64,000 nucleotides of DNA, from positions 25,699,764 through 25,763,763 of the forward strand of contig NC_088306.1 of assembly GCF_032854445.1 (NCBI RefSeq), given 5' to 3'. The position numbers and the translations under genes are program-made. Positions 46,701 through 55,052 of this stretch are shown one piece after another. The stretch's first letter is position 1. Every line of letters begins with the position of its first letter. The notes beneath the pieces are model-generated. The model was not told the origin of the DNA. It saw only the letters and a list, made by a program, of their open reading frames with translations, and searched no databases. The DNA is from Liolophura sinensis. Taxonomy: Eukaryota; Mollusca; Polyplacophora; Chitonida; Chitonidae.

Positions 46701-49700
46701 TCAAAAGGCTGGAAGAGCTGATAGAACAGCATGATGCAGTCTTCTTGTTAATGGATACTCGGGAGAGTCGCTGGCTGCCAACTCTGATCTGCGCGGCAAA
46801 ACAAAAGGTCAGTCCAGGCGTTATAGCTGTGCAATGTTTCCTGCTCTAATATTGGGACTATGTTATCATAGTTAAGGAATGCTTCTGATTCAGTAGTGTT
46901 TTGAGTTATTATATACAAAAAATGTTTCACAAAAAGAATTGTTTTATTAAAAATAATTTTGTAAAAGAGCCCTACTGTAAAGCTTTTGGGGGGAGGGAGG
47001 GGGCGTGCTTTTGTCGAATTTCGTAACTTTTTGAAAATACATGTCCTTCTCATTTGACAGAATAGAAATAAAGATTTCCCTTCAAACCTACTCTGTTTTT
47101 TTCTGAACGGGCCCCCGACTAAGATTTTTTCAAAGGAAGGCCTCGCAGGATCATTTATGTACGTGTATATATGAGATCGCTTTTTGTTGCTATTTTAGAT
47201 TGTAATCAATGCAGCCCTGGGGTTTGACACTTACCTGGTGTTGCGTCATGGTGTTAAGAAGGACCCTGCTGCGCCCTTGAGCCCGCCTCCCGGGACGTCA
47301 GACTTCGCCCTCTGGTCCAAGGCAATTCCGGGGCATCAGCTTGGCTGTTACTTCTGTAATGATGTTGTTGCTCCAGGAAATGTGAGTCTCTGTGTCATAC
47401 TAATTAACATTGTTTCACTAATTGAACAATAAATCATACATTGTATTGGATCTGAAATTATTTTCCTAAACAAGTGCATCATCAGAGGCAGAATCCAGTG
47501 GTTCCACAGATGAGTTTTGCATGAAACAGAGGGGAGACTAACTCTGAAAATTGAAGTCTAATGAACAGTCTATATTCTGGCCACCATGTTTGTGCCATCA
47601 TCAGGAAATACATACAGTGCTTTGCTCTGCTGTAATTATGTGTATACATGTTACACCTACGCAGCTACATGTATATAAGCCTGTGTATTTTTTATTGTAC
47701 ATATTTCCTGATAATGTGACGAACGTGGTGACTGAAATGTAGGCTAGTAATCTGACTTTAATATTCGAAATATTTGAATTTTCCTTCTGTTTTATAAGAG
47801 GCAGATAAAGGTCATAGAGTATTACTTGCTGCAACTTGCTATTTGCCAGTTGGACATCATCCTCAAAAGACCTATCATAGATCATTAGAACTCATGGAAT
47901 CAGGCAGAAATGAGCAACTTAATCAATAATGAAATTTTAGGCCAAATCTGGGACTATTACATGCATGTGATATGTAGTATGTAATGGGCCCAGGTCAAAT
48001 CTGGGACTACTACATGCATGTGATATATAGTATGTAATGGGCTCAGGTCAAATCTGGGACTACTACATACATGTGATATATAGTATGTAATGGGCCCAGG
48101 TCAAATCTGGGACTATTACATGTGTGTGATATATAGTATGTAATGGGCCCAGATCAAATCTGGGAATATTACGTGCATGTGATATATAGTATGCAATGAG
48201 CCCAGGTCAAATCTGGGACTATTACATGCATGTGATATATAGTATGTAATTGGCCCAGGTCAAATCTGGGACTATTACGTGCATGTGATGTATGGTATGG
48301 AATGGGCCCAGGTCAAGTGATATATAGTATGTAATGGGCCCAGGTCAAATCTGGGACTATTATATACATGTAATTTAAAGTTTGTAATGGGCCCAGGTCA
48401 AATCTGGGACTATTACATACATGTGATATATAGTATGTAATAGGCCCAGGTCAAATCTGTGACTACTACATACATGTGATATATAGTATGTAATTGGCCA
48501 AGGTCAAATCTGGGACTATTACATGCATGTGATATATAGTATGGCCTGGTCAACAGTAGAGGAAGGTTGGAATTTCTGACATTTTGTTGTATTTAAATGA
48601 CTAATGGATAGATTATGTGAAGTTTTGACTGAAAGTGAGCAAGTGTAAAGTACATTGTCATTTCTTCACTCAGTAGATTGTAGGCCCGCCATTGGTTGTA
48701 AACAGTCACACGTGTGCAGTAGGGTGAAATGTTTGCCTTGCATGACTTCGCGAAAGAGTGTCAAGTCACTTGGAAATCACAATAATTTCATTGAGATTAA
48801 GGTGTCTGTAATTCCACAATATTAAGAGTTTGGAAAATATTCTAGTATTTTGTAGAATACTCACAACTTGGTACAAGAGGGAAAGTTGGCAGTAGTTTAA
48901 ACTTGCAGCTGAACACAGCAGGTTTTGAGCGGGAAATTAACCAGTCGTGTAGTATTTTTGTCAGGAAAACAGGATGCAATTCAGTGTCACACCCCTGGGG
49001 CAGGGACAACTTACATGTGCAATATAAGCTTGAGACGTGACGCGACATCTGAAACACCACCACAAAGCAAAAAAAAGAATTAATTGAAAAGTAAGAAACT
49101 AGATTTGAACAGGGTACAACCGTTTTAATGTTCCCAGATCTGTTCACTGTGTGTCCTGTCAAACACTTGCTTCCCTGTTTTGAAAGCAGCTCTTTATGTT
49201 TGTGTGTGTTGAAATGATAGCACTACTACTATTGGTGTTTGATCTCTCTAACCAAAAAGGAGTTAATGAAAATCAAGGGGAGCAGCCATTACATCTGACT
49301 TTATTAATGTCATGGATGAGGTTGCTTAAAGTTCAAGTCCAGCTCATGCTGGTTTCCTCTCCGGCTGTACGTGAGAGGGTCTGTCAGCAACCTGTGATGG
49401 TTGTGGGTTTCCCCCGGTTGTGCCTGGTTTCCACCCACCATAATGCTGGCCGCTGTTGTAATATTCTTGAAAATATAATGTTGTGAAATATTCTTGAGTA
49501 CGGTATAAAACACCAATCAAATAAATAAATAAATAAATGTCATGGAAGAATTGTAAGCTCATTACTATTCCATGCTTTTGCTGGCGTTTATTATTATTAT
49601 TTTTGTTTTTTTTCACTTGCAGTTTATGTTTGTATATTTTATAGTCCACCAAAGATCGCACCCTTGACCAGCAGTGTACCGTGTCTCGTCCGGGAATGTC

Positions 49701-52700
49701 CATGATCGCCAGTGCTCTGGCTGTGGAATTGTTTGTCTCAGTTCTCCAGCACCCAGAAAAGTAGGTCTGGCAAGTTCTATAGATCATATTCACCTCTTCA
49801 TGGGGAGTATTCTAACGTACATGTGGGTCAAATATGGCCTGTTTGGCATATTCCTCATCGATACAACCTACTTGTGGGCACATGCTTTACCATAGTGTTC
49901 TCCCCGTGAATAGAGGGTGCTTCCGTGGCCGAGTGGTTAGCCCATGAATCAGAAGTGTCTCAGCAATGCCATCACTGTGAGTTGCTCAAAGTCCAGCTCA
50001 TTTTGGCTTCCTGTCCAGTCGTACATGGAAAGGTCTGGCAACAACCTGCGGATGGTTGTGGGTTTCACCCAGGCTCCTCCCAGTTTGCTGCCATCATTAT
50101 GCTTGCCGCTGTCATATCAGTGAAATACATTGTAAAACTCCAATCAAAGATTTATTTATTTATTTATTTGATTGGTGTTTTATGCTGTACTCAAGAATAT
50201 TTCACTTATACGACCGCAGCCAGCATTATGATGGGTGGAAACCGGGCAGAGCCCAGGGGGAAATCCACGACCATCTGCATGTTGCTGTCAGACCCAATCA
50301 AAACAATTCCCATGAATAGATGAATATGGCCTTTTATGAGATTAGGGTACACGTACATTTATAGGAAAGCTCAACATTCGACCGTTCCCACTGTTTGTGG
50401 ACCTTAATAACAATAAGACCTCGACAGCAGGAGTAAAGTGAAAAAAACATCATGGTTCCGTGATGATGTGAAATAGCACCTTTCTTGCTGAAAGAAATCC
50501 CAATATTTCATACAAATTATGAAAACAAATCTAACACGTACACAAGTTCAAACCGTTTTATTTGCAGAAATAAACAGCAAGGCAGCATATTGTTCTGGAA
50601 GGTAAATATACCATCCTGTAGATTGTGTGACCATTCGGTGTTGTTTGAATGGTCATCTCTATTTAACATGTATGTTTGCACACTGCCCACAACTATCAGC
50701 AGGGTGGAATTAATGTCATCATGTTTGATTTACTTCCTCAGAGGATTGGCACGAGCAGAAACCAGCGCTAAAGATGAACACCTGACAAAAGACTTTTCCT
50801 CATCACTGGGCCTCGTTCCCCACCAGGTGTGCACACAGACAAAATGTGAAAAGGAGGTTTTTACCATAAAGCAAGACCAGTTATTTAGTATTTTGCAGTT
50901 GAACCTAAAATCTCCAAAAGTGGAATAAAAATGAAACTGAAATCCCACCTTTATATTTTGTTAGATTTTTACAGCATTTTCCTGCTTTTTGAAGCCTCCC
51001 AATCAGGAAAACACTTCCATAACCAGAAAAATTGCTGGCGCACTCCTGATTTGCCACAAACTAAATGAATTTTAGGTTTTATGTTTATTTTTACACCCTC
51101 CTCTAATGTTGGGAGAAAATTTATTCTGAGTGTAAAACAACATTTGACCAAGTTTCTAAGTCTCAAATTCTCTAGGGGTTTCCATATTAGCAAAATGGGC
51201 TGATGCCCAGCTGCACCCATCCAGCCCCACAGTAATACAAATAATATTATGTCTCCATTTTTCAGATCCGAGGGTTTCTGTCCCGTTTCCACAATGTTCT
51301 TCCAGCCAGCCGTTACTTTGACAAATGCACAGCTTGTTCCAAAACGGTAAGACAAAGTACTATACTTTGTGTACATGTACAGTGTGTCTATAATGGGGAA
51401 TTCATAAAACTCCTTCCCAGCTGTAAAAAAGTGGTCCAAAGCTATGAATGGTTTTGTTCTTTCCTTTATTGCATCAGGGGCCTCCGTGGCTGAGTTGGTT
51501 AATGCGCTAGCTGAGTGTAATGACCCAGGAGCCTCTAACAGTGCAGTCGCTGTGAGTTCAAGTCCAGCTCATGCTGGCTTCCTCTCCGGCCATACATGGG
51601 GAGTCTGTCAGCAACCTACGGATGGTCGTGGGTTTCCCCCAGGCTGTGCCCAGTTTCCTTCCACCATAATGCTGGCCACTGTCGTATAAGTGAAACATTC
51701 TTGAGTATGGAGTAAAACACCAATCAAATAAATAAATAAATAAATTTATTGCGTCGCATTCATAAAACTTTCAAATAAATAAAATAAAGACTAATTCTAT
51801 TATACTTTGAATTTTCCTGCAATGTTTTTAAATGTCTAATGTGAAAGATTCATGCATTGAAACGTACTCGTAAGATAACTGATATCACAACACTTGGGTG
51901 ATGTGACTGACATCACAACACTTGGGTGATGTGACTGACATCACAACACTTGGGTGATGTGACTGACATCACAACACTTGGGTGACATGACTGACGTCAC
52001 AACACTTGGGTGACATGACTGACATCACAGCATGTGGGTGATGTGACTGACGTCACAACACTTGGGTGACGTGACTGACATCACAACACCTGGGTGACGT
52101 GACTGACATCACAACATGTGGGTGACGTGACTGACATCACAACACTTGGGTGACGTGACTGACATCACAACACCTGGGTGACGTGGCTGACATCACAACA
52201 CGTGGGTGATGTGACTGACATCACAACACCTGGGTGATGTGACTGACATCACAACACGTGGGTGATGTGACTGACATCACAACATGTGGGTGATGTGACT
52301 GACATCACAACACTTGGGTGATGTGACTGACATCACAACACTTGGGTGATGTGACTGACATCACAACACCTGGGTGACGTGACTGATATCACAACACCTG
52401 GGGGTGATGTTATGTCAAAGTAGAAACTGAAAGCAGACTCAGGCACTTGGAATATTATTTACTAATAATAACTTAAAGTAAAACAAAGCCAAAATTTGAA
52501 GTAAGATTCATCATAAAGACAACTGAAAACTATGGGGAAAAATTCTTTTTATTTATCATTTTCAGATTTTTTGAAAGTGTTGAAAGGCATTCAAATATTT
52601 GAATACTGTGGTGGGCTTTGTGAGCTACACTGATGTTATCTAGGAACTTTTTCCCTGAGGTTCACCAGAAGAAAGGAATTTTTGGGAACATTATTTCAGT

Positions 52701-54117
52701 AATGTTGTAATTATGTGTAAAGAGAGTTATTCCAACATTTAGTGTCTAGACTTAGAAAAGACTTAGACTTGGAAAAACCTCCTGTGAGGACAGAGTTCCA
52801 AAACTCTGAGAGTATGGTCCATAAAGCCCACATTACAAGGCAAGTGTTTGAACACCTTTAACTCTTTTCACAAAAATCTGAAAAAATAAATGAAAGTATA
52901 TTTGTGCATAGTTTTAAGTGATCAGTTTAGTGATGCCTACTTTGATTTTTTGAGGTCTTCTCCTTCAGTGGCAATCAATTCTTGAAGTTCTCCTTTTCAG
53001 GTGTTGGATGGGTACAAGGCAGAGGGATTTGACTTCCTGTTGAAGGCGTTTAACCAGCCCAGTTTCCTGGAGGATATGACAGGGCTCACACAGATGTATG
53101 CAGAGACAGGTGAAATGGAGGCAAGTTTACAGATGGCCAGATTCTCAGCTCACACTCGAGTTGGCTTTGGTTAAAACGGGCTTAAGTTTACTGGAAATCT
53201 CTTGGGATGGCATTAAATTTGGAAAAAAAAAAACTTCCTTAAAGGATTAGTGGCCAGATTTACTATTTATTCATAATGAGCTACCCCTGTGTGTATTGTT
53301 AAATTGAGTGTAAAAAATATTGAAAAAGGGTACATTAATCTGAGTAACATGTCACTTAAAATCATTAGATAATGAGGCTGGGTTTTATGCATTTTTTCGG
53401 CCATCACTCCATTGTCTCCGCCAGATGCTGCAGTTGTTGAAATCTTCATCTAAACTCGGGACTTTGTTGGCTGTAAATGTGGAAGAAATCTCACTTCAAA
53501 CTTATGTGTGCTGCAATTGTTGAAATCTTCATCTAAACTCGGGACTTTGTTGTACTGCAAATGTCAAAATTTGCATTAAGGTGTGGGACATGTATATTTG
53601 GCTGTATGTCTTAATATTACACCTCAAATTAAAAACTTGCAGTAATTGGCTGTACATGTAAATGTTAAAAGTTAGTCAGACGAAAGCATCTTCACGTGGC
53701 TGTAAATCCAGAAAAAATCTCAAGCAAACTTGGCTGTAAATGTCTGTATGGTTACAAAAATGTAATTTTTTTTTTGTAAAAAATGTAAAAAAATTTTTGT
53801 GATATCATTTACGGTCAGATCAATGAATCAGGGCCGCTTTGACATGATGATTCAATATCAAAGCACCACATTTTGAGCAATGTACAGACTGTACATGATT
53901 TGTATTGTTCATTTCTGGTCAGAAAAAGCTTCAAATTACATACATGTATGCAAAATTATAAAAAACGGTATTGACTTGGATAACTTTCAGTTTCAGACCA
54001 GAAACTTACATGAACAATTCTTGAATCAGTGTTCAATCAGATAAATCAGTTGTTACTGTCCATTTTCAGGTTTGGGACCTGAGCGATGATGAATCGAGCA
54101 GCAGTATTGATACATAA
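31626..54117 (+). CDS. ATG7: ATG7, ubiquitin-like modifier-activating enzyme (19 coding exons)
   Basis: ATG7 is the cytosolic E1-like enzyme of autophagy. It adenylates ATG8/LC3 and ATG12, holds them on a catalytic Cys, and hands them to the E2s ATG3 and ATG10. The exons are listed separately. Joined, they total 2078 bases, i.e. 691 codons plus stop after discounting two single-base excesses (human ATG7 is ~703 aa). The N-terminal domain is residues ~1-310. The adenylation domain has GSGTLG at 352-357, [11 protein letters not shown], zinc-ligand pairs CYFC (531/534) and CTAC (630/633), and catalytic Cys553 in [12 protein letters not shown]. The acidic tail WDLSDDES is kept. All introns are GT-AG except the last (GC-AG). 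The start has A at -3 and G at +4. The uniform conservation suggests a working gene with assembly indels rather than a pseudogene. Confidence 0.95.
32304..32374 (+). repeat. 35-bp direct duplication in ATG7 intron 1
   Basis: Two adjacent copies of a unit running from AACTTAACTCATTG to TAACCAGCTG. Confidence 0.85.
33090..33322 (+). mobile_element. diverged full-length SINE in ATG7 intron 1
   Basis: Degenerate tRNA-like head (GCTGAGTAGTTAG), body and tail (ACACCAGTCAGATAAAT) in the right order but with many substitutions, so an old copy. A second very diverged SINE-like stretch may follow at 33331-33570. Confidence 0.7.
33755..33809 (+). CDS. ATG7: ATG7 exon 2
   Basis: Encodes [18 protein letters not shown] after completing a split Gly codon. 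Acceptor AATAG, donor GTAAGT. Phase 1 in, phase 2 out. Confidence 0.92.
33868..33990 (+). repeat. possible dispersed repeat family B fragment
   Basis: GAGACAAAACTAAATTAG and ATATGCTTGAATAA resemble parts of the family B copies at 36240, 42445 and 54140. Confidence 0.4.
34383..34500 (+). CDS. ATG7: ATG7 exon 3
   Basis: Encodes residues ~67-106, including [17 protein letters not shown]. It ends in phase 0 directly before GTAAGG and, eleven bases later, a long CAGT tetranucleotide array. Confidence 0.93.
34512..34748 (+). repeat. (CAGT)n array in ATG7 intron 3
   Basis: Tetranucleotide array interrupted by TTGGCCAG and AGCCAGCC variants, beginning eleven bases after the exon 3 donor. Confidence 0.95.
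35032..35109 (+). CDS. ATG7: ATG7 exon 4
   Basis: Residues 107-132, [13 protein letters not shown] through FVMLTFA. Phase 0 at both ends, donor GTAAGT. Confidence 0.93.
35310..35690 (+). repeat. dispersed repeat family D, copy 1
   Basis: Shares ordered blocks with 61660-62010 in the same orientation: a GTGATTTTGCATA segment, then GCCATGTTTTAACCAAT, AGTTATTTCTA, TGTTTTGCCTT, GAGTATGGGG and GGTTTCTCTGA. Confidence 0.6.
35773..35886 (+). CDS. ATG7: ATG7 exon 5
   Basis: Residues 133-170, starting [16 protein letters not shown]. The last ~20 bases and the donor (GTATGG) are duplicated 163 bases downstream at 36029-36088. Confidence 0.93.
35922..36021 (+). repeat. (CAGT)n array in ATG7 intron 5
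   Basis: Same tetranucleotide type with TTGGCCAG interruptions as at 34512. It lies between the exon 5 donor and a duplicate of that donor. Confidence 0.95.
36029..36088 (+). repeat. duplicate of exon 5 end and splice donor
   Basis: Near-copy of 35866-35925 (GAGCGTTTCATTT...CTCAGGTATG...CTACTTGTTGCTC). It carries a strong second GTATGT donor at 36050. Confidence 0.9.
36240..36465 (+). repeat. dispersed repeat family B in ATG7 intron 5
   Basis: Ordered blocks ATGAAATAGCAACTTTCAGTG, TTTTAATTTGATTTTGGAG, GGGCTTCACCAGAAGT and GAATAAACACCTTGCAA are shared with copies at 42445, 54140 and (inverted) 45382. Confidence 0.8.
36581..36829 (+). mobile_element. near full-length SINE in ATG7 intron 5
   Basis: Head with GTGAGTTCAAGTCCAGCTC, a body lacking the TGGCTTCCTCTCC block, and tail GTCAATCAAATAAATAAA. 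Confidence 0.9.
36910..37047 (+). CDS. ATG7: ATG7 exon 6
   Basis: Residues 171-216. The N-terminal-domain sequence here is less conserved, as is usual for this part of ATG7. Acceptor TTTTTCAG; weak donor GTGGGG. Phase 0 in and out. Confidence 0.85.
37709..37797 (+). CDS. ATG7: ATG7 exon 7
   Basis: Residues 217-246, with the [20 protein letters not shown] block. Phase 2 out (TG of a Trp codon) before GTAAGA. The following intron carries the 3.3 kb minisatellite. Confidence 0.94.
38287..41594 (+). repeat. 51-bp minisatellite, ~65 copies, in ATG7 intron 7
   Basis: Units contain GTGATCAAGTATGAAAAGCTG and CAGATCCATGTGTATG. They are 51 bases, or 50 where one A of AAAA is missing. Since 51 is a multiple of three, long repetitive ORFs run on both strands (38404-38860, 39466-39985, 40333-40930 and others). 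They are not genes, because they sit inside a well-defined intron. Recurrent variant sites are A/G in CAARTATG, T/C in TGTGYATG, and TAGACC/TATACC/TGGACC. Confidence 0.98.
41779..41900 (+). CDS. ATG7: ATG7 exon 8
   Basis: Residues 246-287, with [12 protein letters not shown] and [10 protein letters not shown]. Acceptor GCTGCAG, donor GTATGT, phase 1 out. Confidence 0.93.
42313..42404 (+). CDS. ATG7: ATG7 exon 9, probable extra C near its end
   Basis: Encodes [20 protein letters not shown]. As given it ends in phase 0, but exon 10 needs phase 2. One C too many in the CCCC run at ~42397-42400 restores both phase and the expected Pro-x-Arg-Leu-Ala-Glu join. Confidence 0.88.
42445..42665 (+). 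repeat. dispersed repeat family B in ATG7 intron 9
   Basis: Contains GAGCAACTTTCAGTGCAATTT, TTTTAATTAGATTCAGGAGA and AATAAAAACCTTGCAAATG, collinear with the other family B copies. Confidence 0.75.
42925..43410 (+). mobile_element. second tRNA-derived SINE family, partly duplicated
   Basis: A tRNA-like head with A box TAGCTTAGTTGA and B box GGTTCAAATCC (42933-42978) precedes a G-rich body unlike the main SINE. Body parts at ~43075-43180 repeat at ~43245-43350 (GGCAAGTCTTTTCTTTGG in both), followed by another degenerate head segment near 43375. Confidence 0.6.
43495..43639 (+). CDS. ATG7: ATG7 exon 10 (ATP-binding loop)
   Basis: Residues 317-365, [17 protein letters not shown] then [15 protein letters not shown]. 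The GSGTLG glycine loop binds ATP in the E1 Rossmann fold. Phase 0 out before GTAGGC. Confidence 0.95.
44367..44525 (+). CDS. ATG7: ATG7 exon 11
   Basis: Residues 366-418, [20 protein letters not shown] through LQKIFPGV. The Asp of LVDN is the usual ribose-binding acid of E1 folds. Donor GTGAGT. Confidence 0.95.
45083..45093 (+). repeat. target-site duplication of SINE, left
   Basis: AACCAATGTAG, repeated exactly at 45371-45381. Confidence 0.9.
45094..45370 (+). mobile_element. full-length SINE with poly(A) and target-site duplication, ATG7 intron 11
   Basis: The best-preserved copy: head GGGGCCTCCGTGGCTCAG with A and B boxes, body, tail ACACCAATC and an uninterrupted A run of over 20. Exact 11-base AACCAATGTAG duplications flank it, proving retroposition. 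It interrupts an inverted family B repeat. Confidence 0.97.
45382..45475 (-). repeat. dispersed repeat family B, inverted, split by a SINE
   Basis: The reverse complement reads TTTCAGTGCAATTTGTGCA then TTTTTAATTTGATTTTGGAG, collinear with the other copies. Confidence 0.75.
45649..45700 (+). CDS. ATG7: ATG7 exon 12
   Basis: A short 52-base exon encoding [12 protein letters not shown]. Phase 1 out, donor GTGAGT. Confidence 0.93.
46396..46537 (-). mobile_element. SINE fragment, minus, ATG7 intron 12
   Basis: Reversed tail (TTTATTTATTTGATTGATG) and about half of the body. Confidence 0.85.
46671..46807 (+). CDS. ATG7: ATG7 exon 13
   Basis: Residues 436-481, with [20 protein letters not shown] and RWLP. 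This is the adenylation-domain block whose Asp and Arg contribute to the active site. Donor GTCAGT. Confidence 0.95.
47199..47381 (+). CDS. ATG7: ATG7 exon 14 (first zinc-ligand pair)
   Basis: Residues 482-542, [17 protein letters not shown] then a Pro-rich linker and [11 protein letters not shown]. Cys531/Cys534 are the first zinc pair. The linker is a little shorter than in human ATG7. Confidence 0.95.
47936..48546 (+). repeat. 53-bp minisatellite, ~11 copies, ATG7 intron 14
   Basis: Units contain GGTCAAATCTGGGACTATTA and GTGATATATAGTATGTAATG. One copy (~48290-48340) has a large internal deletion. Confidence 0.95.
49317..49535 (+). mobile_element. 5'-truncated SINE with target-site duplication, ATG7 intron 14
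   Basis: Starts just before the B box and ends in CAATCAAATAAATAAATAAA. AATGTCATGGA at 49306-49316 repeats at 49536-49546. Confidence 0.9.
49645..49760 (+). CDS. ATG7: ATG7 exon 15 (catalytic cysteine)
   Basis: Residues 543-581. Cys553 in [12 protein letters not shown] is the thioester-forming residue (Cys572 in human). Continues with [15 protein letters not shown]. Phase 2 out. Confidence 0.96.
49917..50149 (+). mobile_element. SINE, plus, ATG7 intron 15
   Basis: Head TTCCGTGGCCGAGTGGTTAG, B-box region and body. The tail is shortened before CAATCAAAG. Confidence 0.85.
50150..50296 (-). mobile_element. SINE fragment, minus, tail-to-tail with the previous copy
   Basis: Reversed tail (TTTATTTATTTATTTGATTGG) and body to GTCAGACCC. 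It directly abuts the plus-strand copy, so the transcript could fold back. Confidence 0.88.
50742..50826 (+). CDS. ATG7: ATG7 exon 16
   Basis: Residues 581-609, ending SSLGLVPHQ, the conserved lead into the IRGFLSRF block. Acceptor TTCCTCAG, donor GTGTGC. Confidence 0.93.
51266..51346 (+). CDS. ATG7: ATG7 exon 17 (second zinc-ligand pair)
   Basis: Residues 610-636, [18 protein letters not shown] then KCTACSK, giving Cys630/Cys633. Phase 0 out, donor GTAAGA. Confidence 0.95.
51476..51744 (+). mobile_element. full-length SINE with target-site duplication, ATG7 intron 17
   Basis: Complete head, body and AAATAAATAAATAAA tail. TTTATTGCATC (51465-51475) recurs with one mismatch at 51745-51755. 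Confidence 0.95.
51877..52410 (+). repeat. 28-bp minisatellite, ~19 copies, ATG7 intron 17
   Basis: The unit contains ATCACAACACTTGGGTGATG and TGACTGAC. Each typical unit holds an inverted repeat GTGATGT/ACATCAC around GACTG, and some copies contain a CRE-like TGACGTCA. Confidence 0.97.
53001..53120 (+). CDS. ATG7: ATG7 exon 18, GC splice donor
   Basis: Residues 637-676, [20 protein letters not shown] onward to ETGEME. Only the donor GAG|GCAAGT at 53121 keeps the frame into exon 19. The GT at 53110 would shift the frame and lose the conserved tail. Confidence 0.92.
53424..53560 (+). repeat. ~82-bp tandem duplication, ATG7 intron 18
   Basis: A segment containing TTGTTGAAATCTTCATC and AAACTCGGGACTTTGTTG occurs at ~53430 and ~53513. 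Confidence 0.85.
54070..54117 (+). CDS. ATG7: ATG7 exon 19 (C-terminal tail and stop)
   Basis: Encodes [15 protein letters not shown] and TAA. The WDLSDDE tail matches the acidic C-terminus of ATG7 that contacts ATG8-family proteins. Confidence 0.95.
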   Translation, partial: VWDLSDDESSSSIDT

Positions 54118-54139
54118 CGAGTACTCCAGATGTTCATAA

Positions 54140-54370
54140 AGATCAATACTCTAATTCCTCAGGAGTTTTGCATGTGAAATAGCAAATGTTAGTGCAATTT
54201 ATTTACGTTTTTAATTTGATTTTGGTGACAAAATCAGATTGTTTGGATTGACAAATTTCAAGGCTTCAAAAGAAGTGTAATTTTATCAGTCCACCCAGAA
54301 GAATGCCCTCAGAAGTTGCTGGAATAAACACCTTGCAAACATGAGAAAAGATTGAAGAATCATAGTACCC
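54140..54370 (+). repeat. dispersed repeat family B in ATG7 3'UTR
   Basis: Collinear with the intronic copies (GTGAAATAGCAAATGTTAG, TTTTTAATTTGATTTTGGTG, GGAATAAACACCTTGCAA). It begins ~25 bases after the stop codon, so the 3'UTR is largely this element, which brings its own AATAAA. Confidence 0.75.
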
Positions 54371-54481
54371 CATTGTGCTCCTCTGTAAATATCTCATCCA
54401 AAACAATGTGTACATTTATGAGATTTTATCTTCTGACCAAGTGTGGACGGGAAATGGCTTTCAGCATATTTTATGTCTAAT

Positions 54482-54487
54482 AATAAA
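54482..54487 (+). terminator. ATG7: likely ATG7 polyadenylation signal
   Basis: AATAAA 365 bases after the stop, followed by a GT/T-rich stretch. An earlier AATAAA near 54325 lies in the family B repeat. Confidence 0.5.
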
Positions 54488-54499
54488 CACATTCTTATT

Positions 54500-54756
54500 T
54501 ACCAACTAGGTATTTGGGCTTTTGTTTCCTTTTTTTGTCCTCAAAGACTTTATTAAGATTGCTCAGCCTGAAATGTGGTGTAGTTCAACGCGCTCACCGC
54601 GAAGCATTTTCACTGTGAATAACATTTTGTCTAAACTTCATTTAAACCTGCAAATTTCACCTCCATGGAAAGATTTAATCTGATTATATGACAACGCATC
54701 ATTTTGAGTAATTCTAGACCAGTGACATCTAATAACTTGGAATTAACATCAATGGA
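54500..54756. other. intergenic after ATG7
   Basis: No gene or array seen. Confidence 0.4.
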
Positions 54757-54950
54757 TTTTTTTTACCTAATTCTGCTTAAGCCATGGTGCTAGGGGGCGT
54801 GTAATTTGCTGCTATTTATACATTTACATGAACAGCTAGAATAAAACCCGGACTGAGATAAACAGACGAGACCGTACTTCACTGGTTACCTGTGACCATT
54901 TGCCAGCTGTGACATCACCGTCGCTGCTCGGGTTTTACTCTATCTATTAA
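54757..54950 (+). repeat. dispersed repeat family C, copy 2
   Basis: Collinear with 12247-12430. Here the segment also reads CTGTGACATCACCGTCG near its end. Confidence 0.65.
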
Positions 54951-55052
54951 TTATATACAGTAAATGACCTAAAGTTTTCCCTGGAATTTTGAAAGTATCC
55001 CAGGATTCAGTGCGTTGATTGTGTTTCTTACTGACTTTGGGCCACGGGAGAG

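Noticed and set aside
50485-50928. 147-codon plus-strand ORF as an independent gene
   Set aside because: It is ATG7 exon 16 plus flanking intron read in frame.
53104-53116. Conventional GT donor ACAG|GTGAAA for ATG7 exon 18
   Set aside because: It shifts the frame into exon 19 and destroys the conserved WDLSDDE tail. The GC donor at 53121 fits exactly.
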